Positions 34,149-42,364 of a stretch of 55,016 bases of DNA are shown one piece after another. The DNA lies in the IMG/VR virus record IMGVR_UViG_3300020202_001036, positions 1 through 55,016 of that record, one strand, 5' to 3'. The position numbers and the translations under genes are program-made. Each line of letters opens with the position of its first letter. Positions within the stretch are counted from its first letter, which is position 1. The DNA comes from a virus. The notes under the pieces were generated by a model, which was not told the origin of the DNA, did not search any database, and saw only the letters and a program-made list of their open reading frames with translations.

Positions 34149-34615
34149 GTCCGCTCCCGCCCCGAGCGAAGCCGCGCGCGGTGCCGCAGGTTCCTCAGCA
34201 GCCATACCCGACGGCGTCCGACTACGAGCCCGAGGTCACCGTCGAGGAGCCGATACCGCTCACCTCCGACGAGGTGCCCACGATGCGCGATCTGAGCGAG
34301 CAGATCGGCGCGGTGAGTTCGCACCTGCAGGTCGTGCACAAGGAGGCCGCGCTGGCCCGCGTTGCCGCCAGTGCTGCTGCCGCCGCAGCGGAGTCCGCCC
34401 GCGGCGAGATCGCTGAGGTGCGCAGGCTGGTTGTCGGTGACCACGCGCCTCGCCTCACGGAGGTCGCAAAGCGCGTCGAGGACGTCGAGAAGCGCGTCCC
34501 GCTCACGATTCCACCGATGGCCAAGAAGGGCGGCGCGCTCGTCGGCGCAGCGGCCATCTACCCGCTGCTTGAGTGGCTGATTCCTCTCGCCCAGAAGTGG
34601 ATCGAGTCGCGGTGA
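34145..34615 (+). CDS. Coiled-coil protein with C-terminal hydrophobic segment
   Basis: This is a 156-residue product from GTG 34145 (GTGA overlap). It has a Pro-rich N-terminus, then a coiled-coil region ('LSEQIGAVSSHLQVVHKEAA', 'RLTEVAKRVEDVEKRV') and a hydrophobic C-terminal segment (ALVGAAAIYPLLEWLI). The arrangement is the reverse of a typical i-spanin. It is adjacent to a small lipoprotein and before a zinc-ribbon protein and the PrimPol. Membrane-associated lysis role possible. Confidence 0.5.
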   Translation: MSPLPPRAKPRAVPQVPQQPYPTASDYEPEVTVEEPIPLTSDEVPTMRDLSEQIGAVSSHLQVVHKEAALARVAASAAAAAAESARGEIAEVRRLVVGDHAPRLTEVAKRVEDVEKRVPLTIPPMAKKGGALVGAAAIYPLLEWLIPLAQKWIESR

Positions 34616-34812
34616 CCTGGACCGGCGTCGCCAAGTTCCTCTGGGAACTGGGCAGCGAACTCTGGCACGAGCGCCAGCGGCGGAAAGCGCGCTCGCGCGC
34701 CGCGGAGCACTGGGCGACGACTTCAGCCCCAGCGCGCGCGTGCCCGCGGTGCCGCGAGATCGCCTACGTACCGGGCCAGACGACGTGCACCAAGTGCGGA
34801 GCCGCGCTGTGA
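34612..34812 (+). CDS. Small zinc-ribbon protein
   Basis: This is a 66-residue product from GTG 34612 (GTGA overlap). It has a helical N-terminus and a CPRC...CTKC zinc ribbon (CPRCREIAYVPGQTTCTKC). It is coupled to the PrimPol by GTGA at 34809-34812, so it may serve as a nucleic-acid-binding partner. It is inferred from motif and coupling only. Confidence 0.55.
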   Translation: MTWTGVAKFLWELGSELWHERQRRKARSRAAEHWATTSAPARACPRCREIAYVPGQTTCTKCGAAL

Positions 34813-35432
34813 AATTTACGGGCGTGCACCACGCCGTGCTGGTCTACCGCTCGATGGGCTTCCGCGTGGTGCCTCTGTACGGGGTCACCAACGGGCAGTG
34901 CGCGTGCGGCTCCTATCGCTGCAAGGAACGCGACGCGGGCAAGCACGAGCCGCCGGCGACCGACGGCGCCTGGAAGGATGGTGCCGAGCACGGCCCCGCC
35001 GACTTCGGCACCGAAGACAACGTTGCGCTCGCCATGGGCGCCTGGAATGGCTCCGCCGACTGGCTCGTCGCGCTCGACATCGACGGCCCGCTCGACCTGT
35101 CCGAAATCGGCTGGACGCTGCCGCCGACGCTGACGCAGCGGAGCCCACGTGGGCGGCACCTGGTGTTCTCCGTGCCCGCCTACACCCCGCTCGGCAACTG
35201 GGTCGACGCGCTCGAGACGAAGGCCAGCTTTGGTGCCTCGCTCGACCTCCGCTACGCGCGCGGCCGCATCGTTGCTGCGCCGAGCCGCAACGCCTTCGGT
35301 GCCTACGAGTGGGTCGACTTTCGGCCGCCAGCGCGGCTGCCGCAGGCAGCCATCGACGACATCCTCGACCGCCGTGCCGCGCGGGGCCTGCCCGTGGACA
35401 CGGAATGGCGCCGCGGCAGCAAGCGGCCATGA
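34809..35432 (+). CDS. PrimPol (bifunctional primase/polymerase N-terminal domain) protein
   Basis: This is a 207-residue product from GTG 34809. The order of motifs fits an archaeo-eukaryotic-type primase domain. 'CACGSYRCKERDAGKH' leads into 'WLVALDIDGP' (D-x-D catalytic motif), then 'SPRGRHLVFSVP' (the sxH motif, here R-G-R-H), then 'SLDLRYARGRIVAAPS' (third acidic residue). It is not fused to a helicase and it lies in the late structural operon, away from the replication genes. It may prime replication or act on entering DNA. Confidence 0.75.
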   Translation: MKFTGVHHAVLVYRSMGFRVVPLYGVTNGQCACGSYRCKERDAGKHEPPATDGAWKDGAEHGPADFGTEDNVALAMGAWNGSADWLVALDIDGPLDLSEIGWTLPPTLTQRSPRGRHLVFSVPAYTPLGNWVDALETKASFGASLDLRYARGRIVAAPSRNAFGAYEWVDFRPPARLPQAAIDDILDRRAARGLPVDTEWRRGSKRP

Positions 35433-35438
35433 GTTCCC

Positions 35439-37769
35439 ATGGCGCAGAGGTTTCGCCCACCACGCGACGTCCCTGATATTGGGGCCACACCCGCTGAACA
35501 GGCGCGGTTCAAGGCGTGGCTGCGCACCGCGTTCGTCGAGCTCGCCGAGGACATCGCCGCGCTCGGTCGCATCGACGCTCAGACGGTTGTCGCCCAAGAG
35601 ACCATCGACGTAGCCGAGGGCTCGCTCCGGCGCGTGACTCCGCCGTCGGGCGGCATGGCGGTCCGCGTCCCGCCGCCGCACCCAGGCAACGCGGGCGCGA
35701 CGATCCGCCTCATGATCGAGGCGCCGGTCGGTGCGCTCACCATCGTGGCGCGGCCCGGCGTTGGCGACGATGGCAGAGTGTTCCAGCCCACGATCAACGG
35801 GCAGAGCGCGGCCACGTTTACGGCTTCTGGGCTCGTCGTGCTCACGTCGAACGGCGAGGACGACTGGAAGTCGGCGGCCGAGTTCGCCGCGGAGTCGCCG
35901 GCGAGCATCGTCATGCGCTCCGGAGGCTCCGCGCTCGACGCGGAGTACCTATTACGCACCGCAAACGCTCAACTGCCGAACGCGCGTGTCGCTGATGACT
36001 CGACCGAGATCGATATCAACTACTCGGCGCCGGCTCTCGTCAGTTGGTTCCTGAAGACTGCCAGCGTCGCATTCTCGAAGCTCGCCAATTTGACGGGGCT
36101 GAGCGTGCTCGGGCGCGCCGCCAACAGCGCCGGAGTCATGGCCGCCATTACGGCCACGGCGGGTCGCCAGGTGCTACGAAACAATGATGCTGGCACTCAG
36201 ATCGAATGGGGCAACCCGATTGAGGCGCAGCTCGACGACGTCGACCAGGGCGACGTGCACACGATCAATAGGGAAGACGGACGCCTCAGTGTCGCGGGCG
36301 GGATCGCCACATTCGCGAAGCCGCAGTCGGTTTCGGATGCGCCGGCAGGAACCCAGAACAGCTACCCGCTGCCGGCCACGTTGAAGCATGGCGACATTCT
36401 GAGTTGGAACCTGTCTGGTGGAGCCGTCACGTTGAATGGGATCGACTCGACGGGTGTACCCGACGGCTTCGAGTTCACGCTAACTCAATCCAATGGCGGT
36501 CTACCTGACGGGAATCAGCTTACGGTTGTAGACGAGAGCGGATCCGCTGGCGCCGCTGGATATCGCATCGGCACGCCAGATAACATCTCCATGATCGTTG
36601 GCACGGCCGGCGCCATCCGTTTCCGTCGGTTGGGCGATCCTGCCACTGGTCGATGGTTTGCCGTCGAACGCGGTTTCCCGCGTTCGTCCACCAGTATCGT
36701 CTACGGAGGCACCAGCGGGCGCGAAGCGCAGCGCGCTGCACTGACAGGATTCGCCGCAGCTCCTCAGAACAGCAACGCGACAACGAGCGCGGAGCCGCTC
36801 GTAACATACAGCGCAAGCGCCAACATGAGTGCCGAGCGCGTGCTTACAACGAGCACATCAAACACAGTCGACGTTTCGGTTGCTGGACAGATTCAAGTGC
36901 GAAGCGCTGCAAAAACAGGCGCCATCTCGCAAGCCGCCAACTCAAACGCCACGCAGTTTGCTGGCATCCGCGACAACGGGTCGCTCGAAACAGCGCGTGG
37001 GTTCATCAACGTGCTGTCCACCAGCACCATCACCGCGCTGGGCACGCAAGACGCGGGCAACGATGAGATCGAGCTGACGTGGAACGTCAATCTGGCTGCT
37101 GCGTACGCTTGGACAGGCAGTCATACGATTGGCGGCTCGGCGAACTGGACGATGAATTCCACCGGTGACTACGCCGTCACGGCGGCAGTGGTGGGGTTGA
37201 TTAGCAGTAGCACGATGGGGCTCGACGCCGTTGGGACATTGACGCTCGAGTCAGACTTGAACGTGCAGGTCAATGCCGACGCGCTGTATCTGTCGGGCGA
37301 CGGATTCCTGGTGTTCGATTCCGCGCCTGCGTCGACGCCTAGCCTCGGGACGCAACAGGGCATGTTCTGGGTGTCTCCGTCGTCTGCATCGGCCGAAACG
37401 CTACCTAGGTTCACCGACTCCGCCAACTCCGACCGTCGCCTGCTTATGTCGTTCGACCAGTTCTCGTTATCCACAGCGACCGGCGCCATCGGGACGGCGG
37501 CGCTCGATGACGAGCACGATGTCTTTCGTTGGAGTGGCGGGGCCAACGCGGACATTGACGGATGGTCGGGAAACCTGTGGAACGGGCGAGTCCTGTGCAT
37601 CAGGAATACAACCAACGCTTTCACGCTCACGGTCAACCATGCCGCAGCGGCTACTCCTGCGAACGGGGTCAGATGTCCAGGGAGCGCGGCATTCGCGCTT
37701 GGCCCCAACAGTAGCGTGCTAGCAATTTACGATACAACCACGTCGCGGTGGCACTTAGTGGCTTACTGA
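35439..37769 (+). CDS. Tail fibre / receptor-binding protein
   Basis: This is a 776-residue, beta-rich, Ser/Thr/Gly-rich protein and the last large late gene. A conserved-looking N-terminal adaptor is followed by repeated strands ('SVSDAPAGTQNSYPLPATLK', 'TASAEPLVTYSASANMS'-like blocks) and a C-terminal 'GSAAFALGPNSSVLAIYDTT' then 'SRWHLVAY' ending common in phage fibre and prophage tail spike proteins. It should bind the host surface. No enzymatic motif for polysaccharide cleavage is evident. Confidence 0.8.
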   Translation: MAQRFRPPRDVPDIGATPAEQARFKAWLRTAFVELAEDIAALGRIDAQTVVAQETIDVAEGSLRRVTPPSGGMAVRVPPPHPGNAGATIRLMIEAPVGALTIVARPGVGDDGRVFQPTINGQSAATFTASGLVVLTSNGEDDWKSAAEFAAESPASIVMRSGGSALDAEYLLRTANAQLPNARVADDSTEIDINYSAPALVSWFLKTASVAFSKLANLTGLSVLGRAANSAGVMAAITATAGRQVLRNNDAGTQIEWGNPIEAQLDDVDQGDVHTINREDGRLSVAGGIATFAKPQSVSDAPAGTQNSYPLPATLKHGDILSWNLSGGAVTLNGIDSTGVPDGFEFTLTQSNGGLPDGNQLTVVDESGSAGAAGYRIGTPDNISMIVGTAGAIRFRRLGDPATGRWFAVERGFPRSSTSIVYGGTSGREAQRAALTGFAAAPQNSNATTSAEPLVTYSASANMSAERVLTTSTSNTVDVSVAGQIQVRSAAKTGAISQAANSNATQFAGIRDNGSLETARGFINVLSTSTITALGTQDAGNDEIELTWNVNLAAAYAWTGSHTIGGSANWTMNSTGDYAVTAAVVGLISSSTMGLDAVGTLTLESDLNVQVNADALYLSGDGFLVFDSAPASTPSLGTQQGMFWVSPSSASAETLPRFTDSANSDRRLLMSFDQFSLSTATGAIGTAALDDEHDVFRWSGGANADIDGWSGNLWNGRVLCIRNTTNAFTLTVNHAAAATPANGVRCPGSAAFALGPNSSVLAIYDTTTSRWHLVAY

Positions 37770-37795
37770 TTGTGTGACTTCGGAGATTGGATCCA

Positions 37796-37984
37796 ATGGC
37801 TCAGCGCAAACGCACCCGCCGCACACAGGAAGAGTACACGATGCCGATCAACGACGCGCTCGCGCTGCTGCTGCCTCAGCATGTGCCGCAGGACGGTGAC
37901 ACCTGGACGCTATTCGTGCGTGACGGCACCCTGGAGATGACGCTGACGCAAGCGCCAGAGGTGCTGACGGGCAGTTCACGGTAG
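37796..37984 (+). CDS. Small hypothetical protein after tail fibre
   Basis: This is a 62-residue product (MAQRKRTRRTQEEYT...), with a basic N-terminus and a 'DTWTLFVRDGTLEMTLTQ' beta C-terminus. It has GGAG before ATG 37796, and an in-frame TTG at 37787 is also possible. It ends convergently, overlapping the lipoprotein stop at 37976. It may be a fibre chaperone or adaptor. Function is unknown. Confidence 0.5.
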   Translation: MAQRKRTRRTQEEYTMPINDALALLLPQHVPQDGDTWTLFVRDGTLEMTLTQAPEVLTGSSR

Positions 37985-38473
37985 CGCTTCGCCGGTGCCT
38001 GGATCGACGGTGTTGCAGTCGAGCGCGGTCACGTCGACGAGGCCAACTTCGCCGTACGTTCGCACCACCGCGTTCTCAGGATCGACGATGAGACTGAGCG
38101 ATAGCGGAGCCCCATCCGCGTCCGTCCCGCCACGCGGGTCGAGCGTCGACCAATCGGTCAGAAAGCAAAGCCCGCCCGTATAGTAGGCGATGTCGACGAC
38201 ACGATCGCCGCGTCGCTCGACAGAGCAAATCCCGGAAACGTTGCCGTCGGAAAATGTGACGTGCTCGGCCTCCACGGACACGCGCACGTCGCCGCTCGAG
38301 TAGGAGCCGGCGCATTTGACGCTTGCGGTGACACGGACGCCATCGGCGCCGGGTGGGCCCGGGGCACCAGGTGGGCCGTCCGCGCCACGCTCACCGGGCG
38401 CGCCGGGGGCTCCAGTCTCGCCTCGCTCGCCAGAGCATCCAGCCACCATCAAAACGAGCAAAAACCGCCTCAC
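37976..38473 (-). CDS. Lipoprotein with collagen-like repeat
   Basis: This is a 165-residue product from GTG 38473. MRRFLLVLMVAGC is a lipoprotein signal with lipobox MVAGC. Residues 16-44 are G-x-y triplets (GETGAPGAPGERGADGPPG...), the collagen-like pattern used by bacterial and phage triple-helical stalks. A globular C-terminus with Cys pairs (SGICSVERRG, GGLCFLTDW) follows. It is transcribed opposite to the late operon. A surface-exposed trimeric lipoprotein expressed from the prophage is the likely picture. Confidence 0.7.
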   Translation of the reverse strand: MRRFLLVLMVAGCSGERGETGAPGAPGERGADGPPGAPGPPGADGVRVTASVKCAGSYSSGDVRVSVEAEHVTFSDGNVSGICSVERRGDRVVDIAYYTGGLCFLTDWSTLDPRGGTDADGAPLSLSLIVDPENAVVRTYGEVGLVDVTALDCNTVDPGTGEALP

Positions 38474-38576
38474 CCGCGGCACTACGGACGCCGCACCGGC
38501 GTCTTTAGGCCCTCCGCCTCCGCGCCTAGTCCGATGGCCGGTTGCCTGCCAGCCGGTTCCGCGCTTCGCTCCGCGG
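38474..38576. promoter_or_regulatory. 103-bp divergent promoter region
   Basis: It separates the collagen-like lipoprotein (minus) and a plus-strand gene at 38577. A short inverted element CCGGttgcctgccagCCGG is visible at about 38537-38555. No clear -10 or -35 pairs are seen, so the promoter is inferred from gene orientation only. Confidence 0.35.
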
Positions 38577-38903
38577 ATGCCTGCCGACACCCACGGCCCA
38601 TTCCCCTTCGAGGCGGTTCGCGACCTGCTCGGGATCGCCCGAGCGCTCTACCGTGCCGCGGACGGTGAGCCCCAGCGCCAGGCCGAGCTGCAGCACATCG
38701 GGACGGGGCTGCGCGAGGCCCTCGAACTGGCGCGCAGCAGTGGCGAGGGCACGATGGGGCGCCGTGCCGCCTGGGCCAAGGCGGAGCGCGCCGCCAAGGC
38801 GCTCGGGGAGTTGGTCGCCGACGGATGCACCGTCGAGCCGCTGGTGCACGCCACGGCGGCGCGTCTGGCGCGTGGCCGGCGCACACGGGCGCGCAATCAG
38901 TGA
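38577..38903 (+). CDS. Helical hypothetical protein
   Basis: This is a 108-residue product starting at ATG 38577 (MPADTHGPFPFEAVRDLL...). It is mainly alpha-helical with Ala/Arg/Glu ('LGIARALYRAADGEPQRQAE', 'GRRAAWAKAERAAKALGELV') and a basic tail. I do not recognise it. It may belong to the accessory (lysogenic) cargo group together with the following two genes. Confidence 0.5.
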   Translation: MPADTHGPFPFEAVRDLLGIARALYRAADGEPQRQAELQHIGTGLREALELARSSGEGTMGRRAAWAKAERAAKALGELVADGCTVEPLVHATAARLARGRRTRARNQ

Positions 38904-38948
38904 GCAGTTCAGTGGTACGGCTATCCGAGTCCGTGGAATCGTCCCGCC

Positions 38949-39254
38949 GTGGCCGCCGTCACTCCCCCGATCGAGGGGCCATTCTTCGTCACCGAGCGCG
39001 CCGCGCGCGATTACGCCACGCTGATGCGCCTGGACGACCTCGAGCGCGCCCGGACAGAGCTCGCCCAGCTCGCGGCGCGGGCCCACCTGGTGAGGCGCCA
39101 GGCGAACGGGCTCGAGCTCTGGCGCGTCAAGGCATTCGACGGGCAGCGACTCCGCCTGCTCGTCGGCGAGCCCGCTGCGCGCTTCCCAGGCGCCAAACCG
39201 GCGCTGATCCAGGTGCTCGGCGAGTTCACGCGCGGGCCGAAAACGGCCCGGTGA
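38949..39254 (+). CDS. Hypothetical protein, faint RelE-like pattern
   Basis: This is a 101-residue product from GTG 38949. 'FFVTERAARDYATLMRLDDL' followed by 'LELWRVKAFDGQRLRLLVGE' and 'PALIQVLGEF' loosely resembles the helix-strand layout of RelE/ParE toxins or other phage regulators, but no catalytic residues are clear and there is no obvious antitoxin gene. The preceding 108-residue gene would be the only candidate partner. Confidence 0.45.
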   Translation: MAAVTPPIEGPFFVTERAARDYATLMRLDDLERARTELAQLAARAHLVRRQANGLELWRVKAFDGQRLRLLVGEPAARFPGAKPALIQVLGEFTRGPKTAR

Positions 39255-39296
39255 GCGCGTGTGGCGGCCGGCGCCCGTCTGGGGTATTGTCCGGCC

Positions 39297-39632
39297 ATGA
39301 AGATGGCACTTATCCTGCTAGCGATCGGGTGCGGGTCGGCTGCGGTCGCAGCGCCCAAATCTACCGAGTCCAGACCCGCTGAGAAAGGCTCGCCGTCGAT
39401 GCTGGTGCTCGACAACGGGCCGCCGCCTTCACCAGCGAGCCTCGTTGCGCCTGGCGAGGACCTGGCCGAGTCGCAGGCGAGGCTCGATGAAGACCTGCGG
39501 CTAAACCCGCCTGGCCCCGCGCCAGCGACCTTCTGCGACGCGCCCGAGGACGACCCGCTGGCGCCGGCCGAGCCCGCAAAGACTTCGGCTCGGGCCCGCG
39601 CCAAGCCGAAGTCCGCGGTGTTACCTCACTGA
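39297..39632 (+). CDS. Short lipoprotein carrying one arm of an inverted repeat
   Basis: This is a 111-residue product. MKMALILLAIGCGSAAVAAP is a signal peptide with possible lipobox AIGC. After residue 42 it has PPSPASLVAPGEDLAESQAR, then LDEDLRLNPPGPAP, shared residue for residue with the protease gene on the opposite strand. The C-terminus (EDDPLAPAEPAKTSARARAK) is basic and low complexity. It overlaps the protease stop by 7 bp (39626-39632). Its present C-terminus has no catalytic motif, so on its own it would be a short surface peptide. Confidence 0.65.
   Translation: MKMALILLAIGCGSAAVAAPKSTESRPAEKGSPSMLVLDNGPPPSPASLVAPGEDLAESQARLDEDLRLNPPGPAPATFCDAPEDDPLAPAEPAKTSARARAKPKSAVLPH
39423..39525. 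repeat. 103-bp perfect inverted repeat, left arm
   Basis: Identical over 103 bp to the reverse complement of 40672-40774. Both arms are coding, in the same reading frame, just after signal sequences of two convergent lipoprotein genes. Recombination between them would invert 39526-40671 and exchange the C-terminal parts of both genes without breaking the frame. Confidence 0.9.
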
Positions 39633-40897
39633 CCGGTCGGGATGAAGCAGCTCAGGTCGTTGTCGTGGATGTCGAGCGCATCGCCGCTCGCATCCATGTC
39701 GATGTCGTTGATGCTCTCGCGATGAAGCTGCGAAATACCCATCGACGTAGCCACCGTCTGCGCGCATGTCAGGCCGGCACGCATGACACCGAAGGTGATG
39801 TCGGCGTATTGGTCGTGGGCGAACGAGAACCCGTGCATCATCTCGTGCAACAGGATGTTGAAGATGCCTGAGCGACGAGGCAGGACTTGAGTCGTGCACG
39901 ACAGGAAATTGAACAACCCTGACCAATTAACGCCGATGTCGACCTTGCTATAGGTGTACATCATGTCGGGGCGTTGAGTGTACTGCACGGGAGGAAAGGT
40001 GCTGCCTGGAAGGCCAGCGGTTTCGCATTCGTCGGTCCACTCGACGATCTCGCCCTGCACAGCGGTGGCGTAGCGCAGCATCAATGGGCCAGCAGCGCTG
40101 AAACGTGCTGCAGCGGAGGCCGGCACGGTCGAGTCGCATTTGACGATGACCTTCGCTTCCGAGACGTTGGTGGTTCTCGGGAAAGTCAGCAGCGTGTTGT
40201 TTTCGAGGTACGTGAACATCGCTTGGATCGCGATCCGAAAGTCTTCACGCTGGCTGCTGTTGTTGGGGCATGCCGTTTCGTCATAGTACCAGCGCCACCG
40301 ACGTCCCGTGGTGCTCAGGTGGATGTAGGGCATCAGGCACGGGCGCCACTCGTTCGTCGTGAGATCTGGGCGCTGGAACAGAGACCCGCAGCGAGCGCCT
40401 GGGGTGCGAAGCGAGTTGGAGTCCAGAAAGTCCACGTGACTATCGATCTGGATGTCCAAAGCCTGGATGTGCCAGGCGTCGTCGCAATCGAGCCCGAAGT
40501 GGCTGCAGTGATCGGGCTTCCCGGGGGCATCGTTGATGCCGTCCTGGAACGCGAGTTCGCCGTGCAGCGCCCAGCCCGCCAGTGCGGGGAAAGAGTCGTT
40601 TGCCTTCTCGACTTCCCCCTCTTCTAGGGGCGGGTCAGCGTAGGGGTCATCTTCGTGCGTCCAGATCCTCTCTGGCGCGGGGCCAGGCGGGTTTAGCCGC
40701 AGGTCTTCATCGAGCCTCGCCTGCGACTCGGCCAGGTCCTCGCCAGGCGCAACGAGGCTCGCTGGTGAAGGCGGTAGCAGGATCTCATTGAGATCTGGGC
40801 GCTCCAGCACCGGCGGCTGCTCCGGTGAGTCGAGCAGCGTCTCGTCGTTGCTGCTGCAGCCCACCGTGAGCGCGAGCATCATCCAAATTCGCTTCAT
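39626..40897 (-). CDS. Lipoprotein metzincin-like metalloprotease
   Basis: This is a 423-residue product. MKRIWMMLALTVGC is a lipoprotein signal with lipobox TVGC. Residues 42-75 are encoded by the inverted repeat. The catalytic site is His351-Glu-Met-Met-His355...His361-Asp (LLHEMMHGFSFAHDQ), the HExxHxxxxxH metzincin pattern, and Met372 in FGVMRAG is a likely Met-turn. Several Cys pairs suggest an extracytoplasmic enzyme. GAAAGGAAC precedes ATG 40897. It is not a virion enzyme by position and probably is expressed by the lysogen to act on neighbours, hosts' competitors or surface proteins. The substrate is unknown. Confidence 0.8.
   Translation of the reverse strand: MKRIWMMLALTVGCSSNDETLLDSPEQPPVLERPDLNEILLPPSPASLVAPGEDLAESQARLDEDLRLNPPGPAPERIWTHEDDPYADPPLEEGEVEKANDSFPALAGWALHGELAFQDGINDAPGKPDHCSHFGLDCDDAWHIQALDIQIDSHVDFLDSNSLRTPGARCGSLFQRPDLTTNEWRPCLMPYIHLSTTGRRWRWYYDETACPNNSSQREDFRIAIQAMFTYLENNTLLTFPRTTNVSEAKVIVKCDSTVPASAAARFSAAGPLMLRYATAVQGEIVEWTDECETAGLPGSTFPPVQYTQRPDMMYTYSKVDIGVNWSGLFNFLSCTTQVLPRRSGIFNILLHEMMHGFSFAHDQYADITFGVMRAGLTCAQTVATSMGISQLHRESINDIDMDASGDALDIHDNDLSCFIPTGQ
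40672..40774. repeat. 103-bp perfect inverted repeat, right arm
   Basis: Partner of 39423-39525. Flanking bases diverge at once on both sides (cta versus gcg before the shared ccgcc, and agagg versus cgacc after), so the boundary is sharp. The spacer between arms is 1146 bp. Confidence 0.9.
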
Positions 40898-41034
40898 GGA
40901 TTCGTTCCTTTCAGTCGGCGCGCGGGCGGCACTGCGCCACCCGCATCGCCTTTCAATGGCAGCGCTGCTCGCGTGCGGGTCCAAGCCGCGTGGTTCGCGA
41001 GTCAGCGCGATGTGCGCCCGATGGGGCGCGTGTT

Positions 41035-41817
41035 TCACTGATTCTGTGTGGGTTCCTCCTTTGCCTGGCCGCAGATGTGGTCGTCGCAGTGCTGCTCCAA
41101 CCGGCTCCAGGTTACGCGCGACAGATCACCGCCAGGGTCCTCCATTTCGCGCCTGATGCCCTCCAGCAGCGCGAGCGCGGCCGCGAGCTGCCGCCGGAGC
41201 TCGAGCGCCTCATCGCATCCGCACGCATCGACCTCCGCGGGGCGCTCGCTGCGGTAGTCGGGCGCGGGCGCGATCAGGTAGTCGGGAATGGCGAAGCCCT
41301 GCGACTCGTAGTCGGGCTCGCGCTGGATCACGACCGTGCCGGGGCCGATCTGGCCAAACGACGGACACAGCGTGTTCTCGCCCTCGCGATGGCGCACCAG
41401 GCAGAGAGGGCAGAGCGGAGGCGTGCTGGGCTCCAGGGTGGCGCCACCCAGCGGCGCGATGACGGGGCGGAACGGGAGGCTCGCTAGCTCTGCCGCGTCC
41501 ATTGGGCGGGGGCTGGGCAGGAGCGCCTCGAGCGCCGCGACACGCCTGCCAATGTCCTCTCGGATGGCCGTCTCGACGTCTGCGTTGCGGAAGAGCACGC
41601 GGTTCTCGTGCTCGAGCGCGTCGATCCGCTCGCGCAGCGGCTTGCCCTCGGCGGGGTAAACCAGTGCGTCCAGATCGTCGATGCGCCTACCCAACTCGAC
41701 GGCGCGGTCATCAAGCGCAGTGGTCTGCTCGACCAACGCTGTGATGTTCCTGGCGCGTTCGTTCTCCAGCGCTGCAACGCGGCGCCGAATCTCCTCGAAT
41801 TGCTCGAACATCGTCAT
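41035..41817 (-). CDS. Coiled-coil protein with CxxC motif
   Basis: This is a 260-residue protein. The N-terminal half is helical ('FEQFEEIRRRVAALENERAR', 'DIGRRVAALEALLPSPRPMD'). A CPLC...C cluster (CPLCLVRHREGENTLC) follows, then a second helical part with ACGCDEALELRRQLAAALAL. ATG 41817 overlaps the preceding stop (ATGA). It ends the operon begun at 49989. Function is unknown; a nucleoid, scaffold or regulatory role is possible. Confidence 0.55.
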   Translation of the reverse strand: MTMFEQFEEIRRRVAALENERARNITALVEQTTALDDRAVELGRRIDDLDALVYPAEGKPLRERIDALEHENRVLFRNADVETAIREDIGRRVAALEALLPSPRPMDAAELASLPFRPVIAPLGGATLEPSTPPLCPLCLVRHREGENTLCPSFGQIGPGTVVIQREPDYESQGFAIPDYLIAPAPDYRSERPAEVDACGCDEALELRRQLAAALALLEGIRREMEDPGGDLSRVTWSRLEQHCDDHICGQAKEEPTQNQ

Positions 41818-42140
41818 CGCTTCACCTTCGTGCAGAGAACCTCTCTGATGAGTCGCGCCCACGCATGAGCCTTAAGCCGGTCCGTGGCCGGAAAGCGCAT
41901 GATCCGCCACCCCAGCAACACGGCCGCGTTGTACTTCTCACACTCGTCTCTGACGGCCTTCACGCGGCTGTGACCGCCACCCTGCCCGTCGATCTCAATC
42001 GCCAGTTTCTGCGACGGGAAGGCAAAATCAAATCTCCAGCGCCGCGTCTCGTGAAAGCGATACTCGCGAACCAAATCCCAGCCCGGCACCGGGTTCGCGG
42101 CGAGCGCCTTGGCCAGGTACTCCTCGGCGAGGCTCTTCAC
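41814..42140 (-). CDS. PD-(D/E)XK-type endonuclease (DUF559 / Vsr-like)
   Basis: This is a 108-residue product. 'RRWRFDFAFPSQKLAIEIDG' carries Asp and the E-x-D core of the PD-(D/E)XK fold, followed by a Gly-His loop (GQGGGHSRVKAVRDECEKYN) and 'GWRIMRFPATDRLK', as in DUF559 and very-short-patch-repair-like nucleases. It is probably a DNA-processing enzyme with the RecT system or a degraded homing enzyme. It is coupled on both sides (ATGA). Confidence 0.7.
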   Translation of the reverse strand: MKSLAEEYLAKALAANPVPGWDLVREYRFHETRRWRFDFAFPSQKLAIEIDGQGGGHSRVKAVRDECEKYNAAVLLGWRIMRFPATDRLKAHAWARLIREVLCTKVKR

Positions 42141-42364
42141 CGCTCCCCCAGCGCGCTCGGGTCGAGCCGACCAAACCGCATGGCAAGAAAGCCGTACGCG
42201 CGCGGGTCACGGCCCGCGGCGCGCAACTCGCGGCAGAAGGTCTCGGTGTTGCCTCGGCACCGCATGGCCGTGTAGGTGTCGATCCCGGCGTCCCGAGCGG
42301 CGCGGTAGCGGCGGCGCTGAAGATCATTGAACTCCCTCGCCTGCTCTGGCGTGCGACGCGGCAT
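42137..42364 (-). CDS. Small basic hypothetical protein
   Basis: This is a 75-residue product (MPRRTPEQAREFNDLQRRRY...), rich in Arg, with a 'RRYRAARDAGIDTYTAMRCR' helical block. ATG 42364 overlaps the preceding stop as TGATG; ATGA links it to the nuclease. The composition suggests nucleic acid binding. It shares a style with the next gene. No family is recognised. Confidence 0.5.
   Translation of the reverse strand: MPRRTPEQAREFNDLQRRRYRAARDAGIDTYTAMRCRGNTETFCRELRAAGRDPRAYGFLAMRFGRLDPSALGER

Noticed and set aside
38316-38576. Plus-strand ORF with G-x-P repeats opposite the lipoprotein
   Set aside because: It is the antisense of the collagen-like triplets; the plus-strand gene begins at ATG 38577.
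38949-39254. RelE/ParE toxin
   Set aside because: Pattern is loose, key residues are absent and no antitoxin is identifiable; left as hypothetical.
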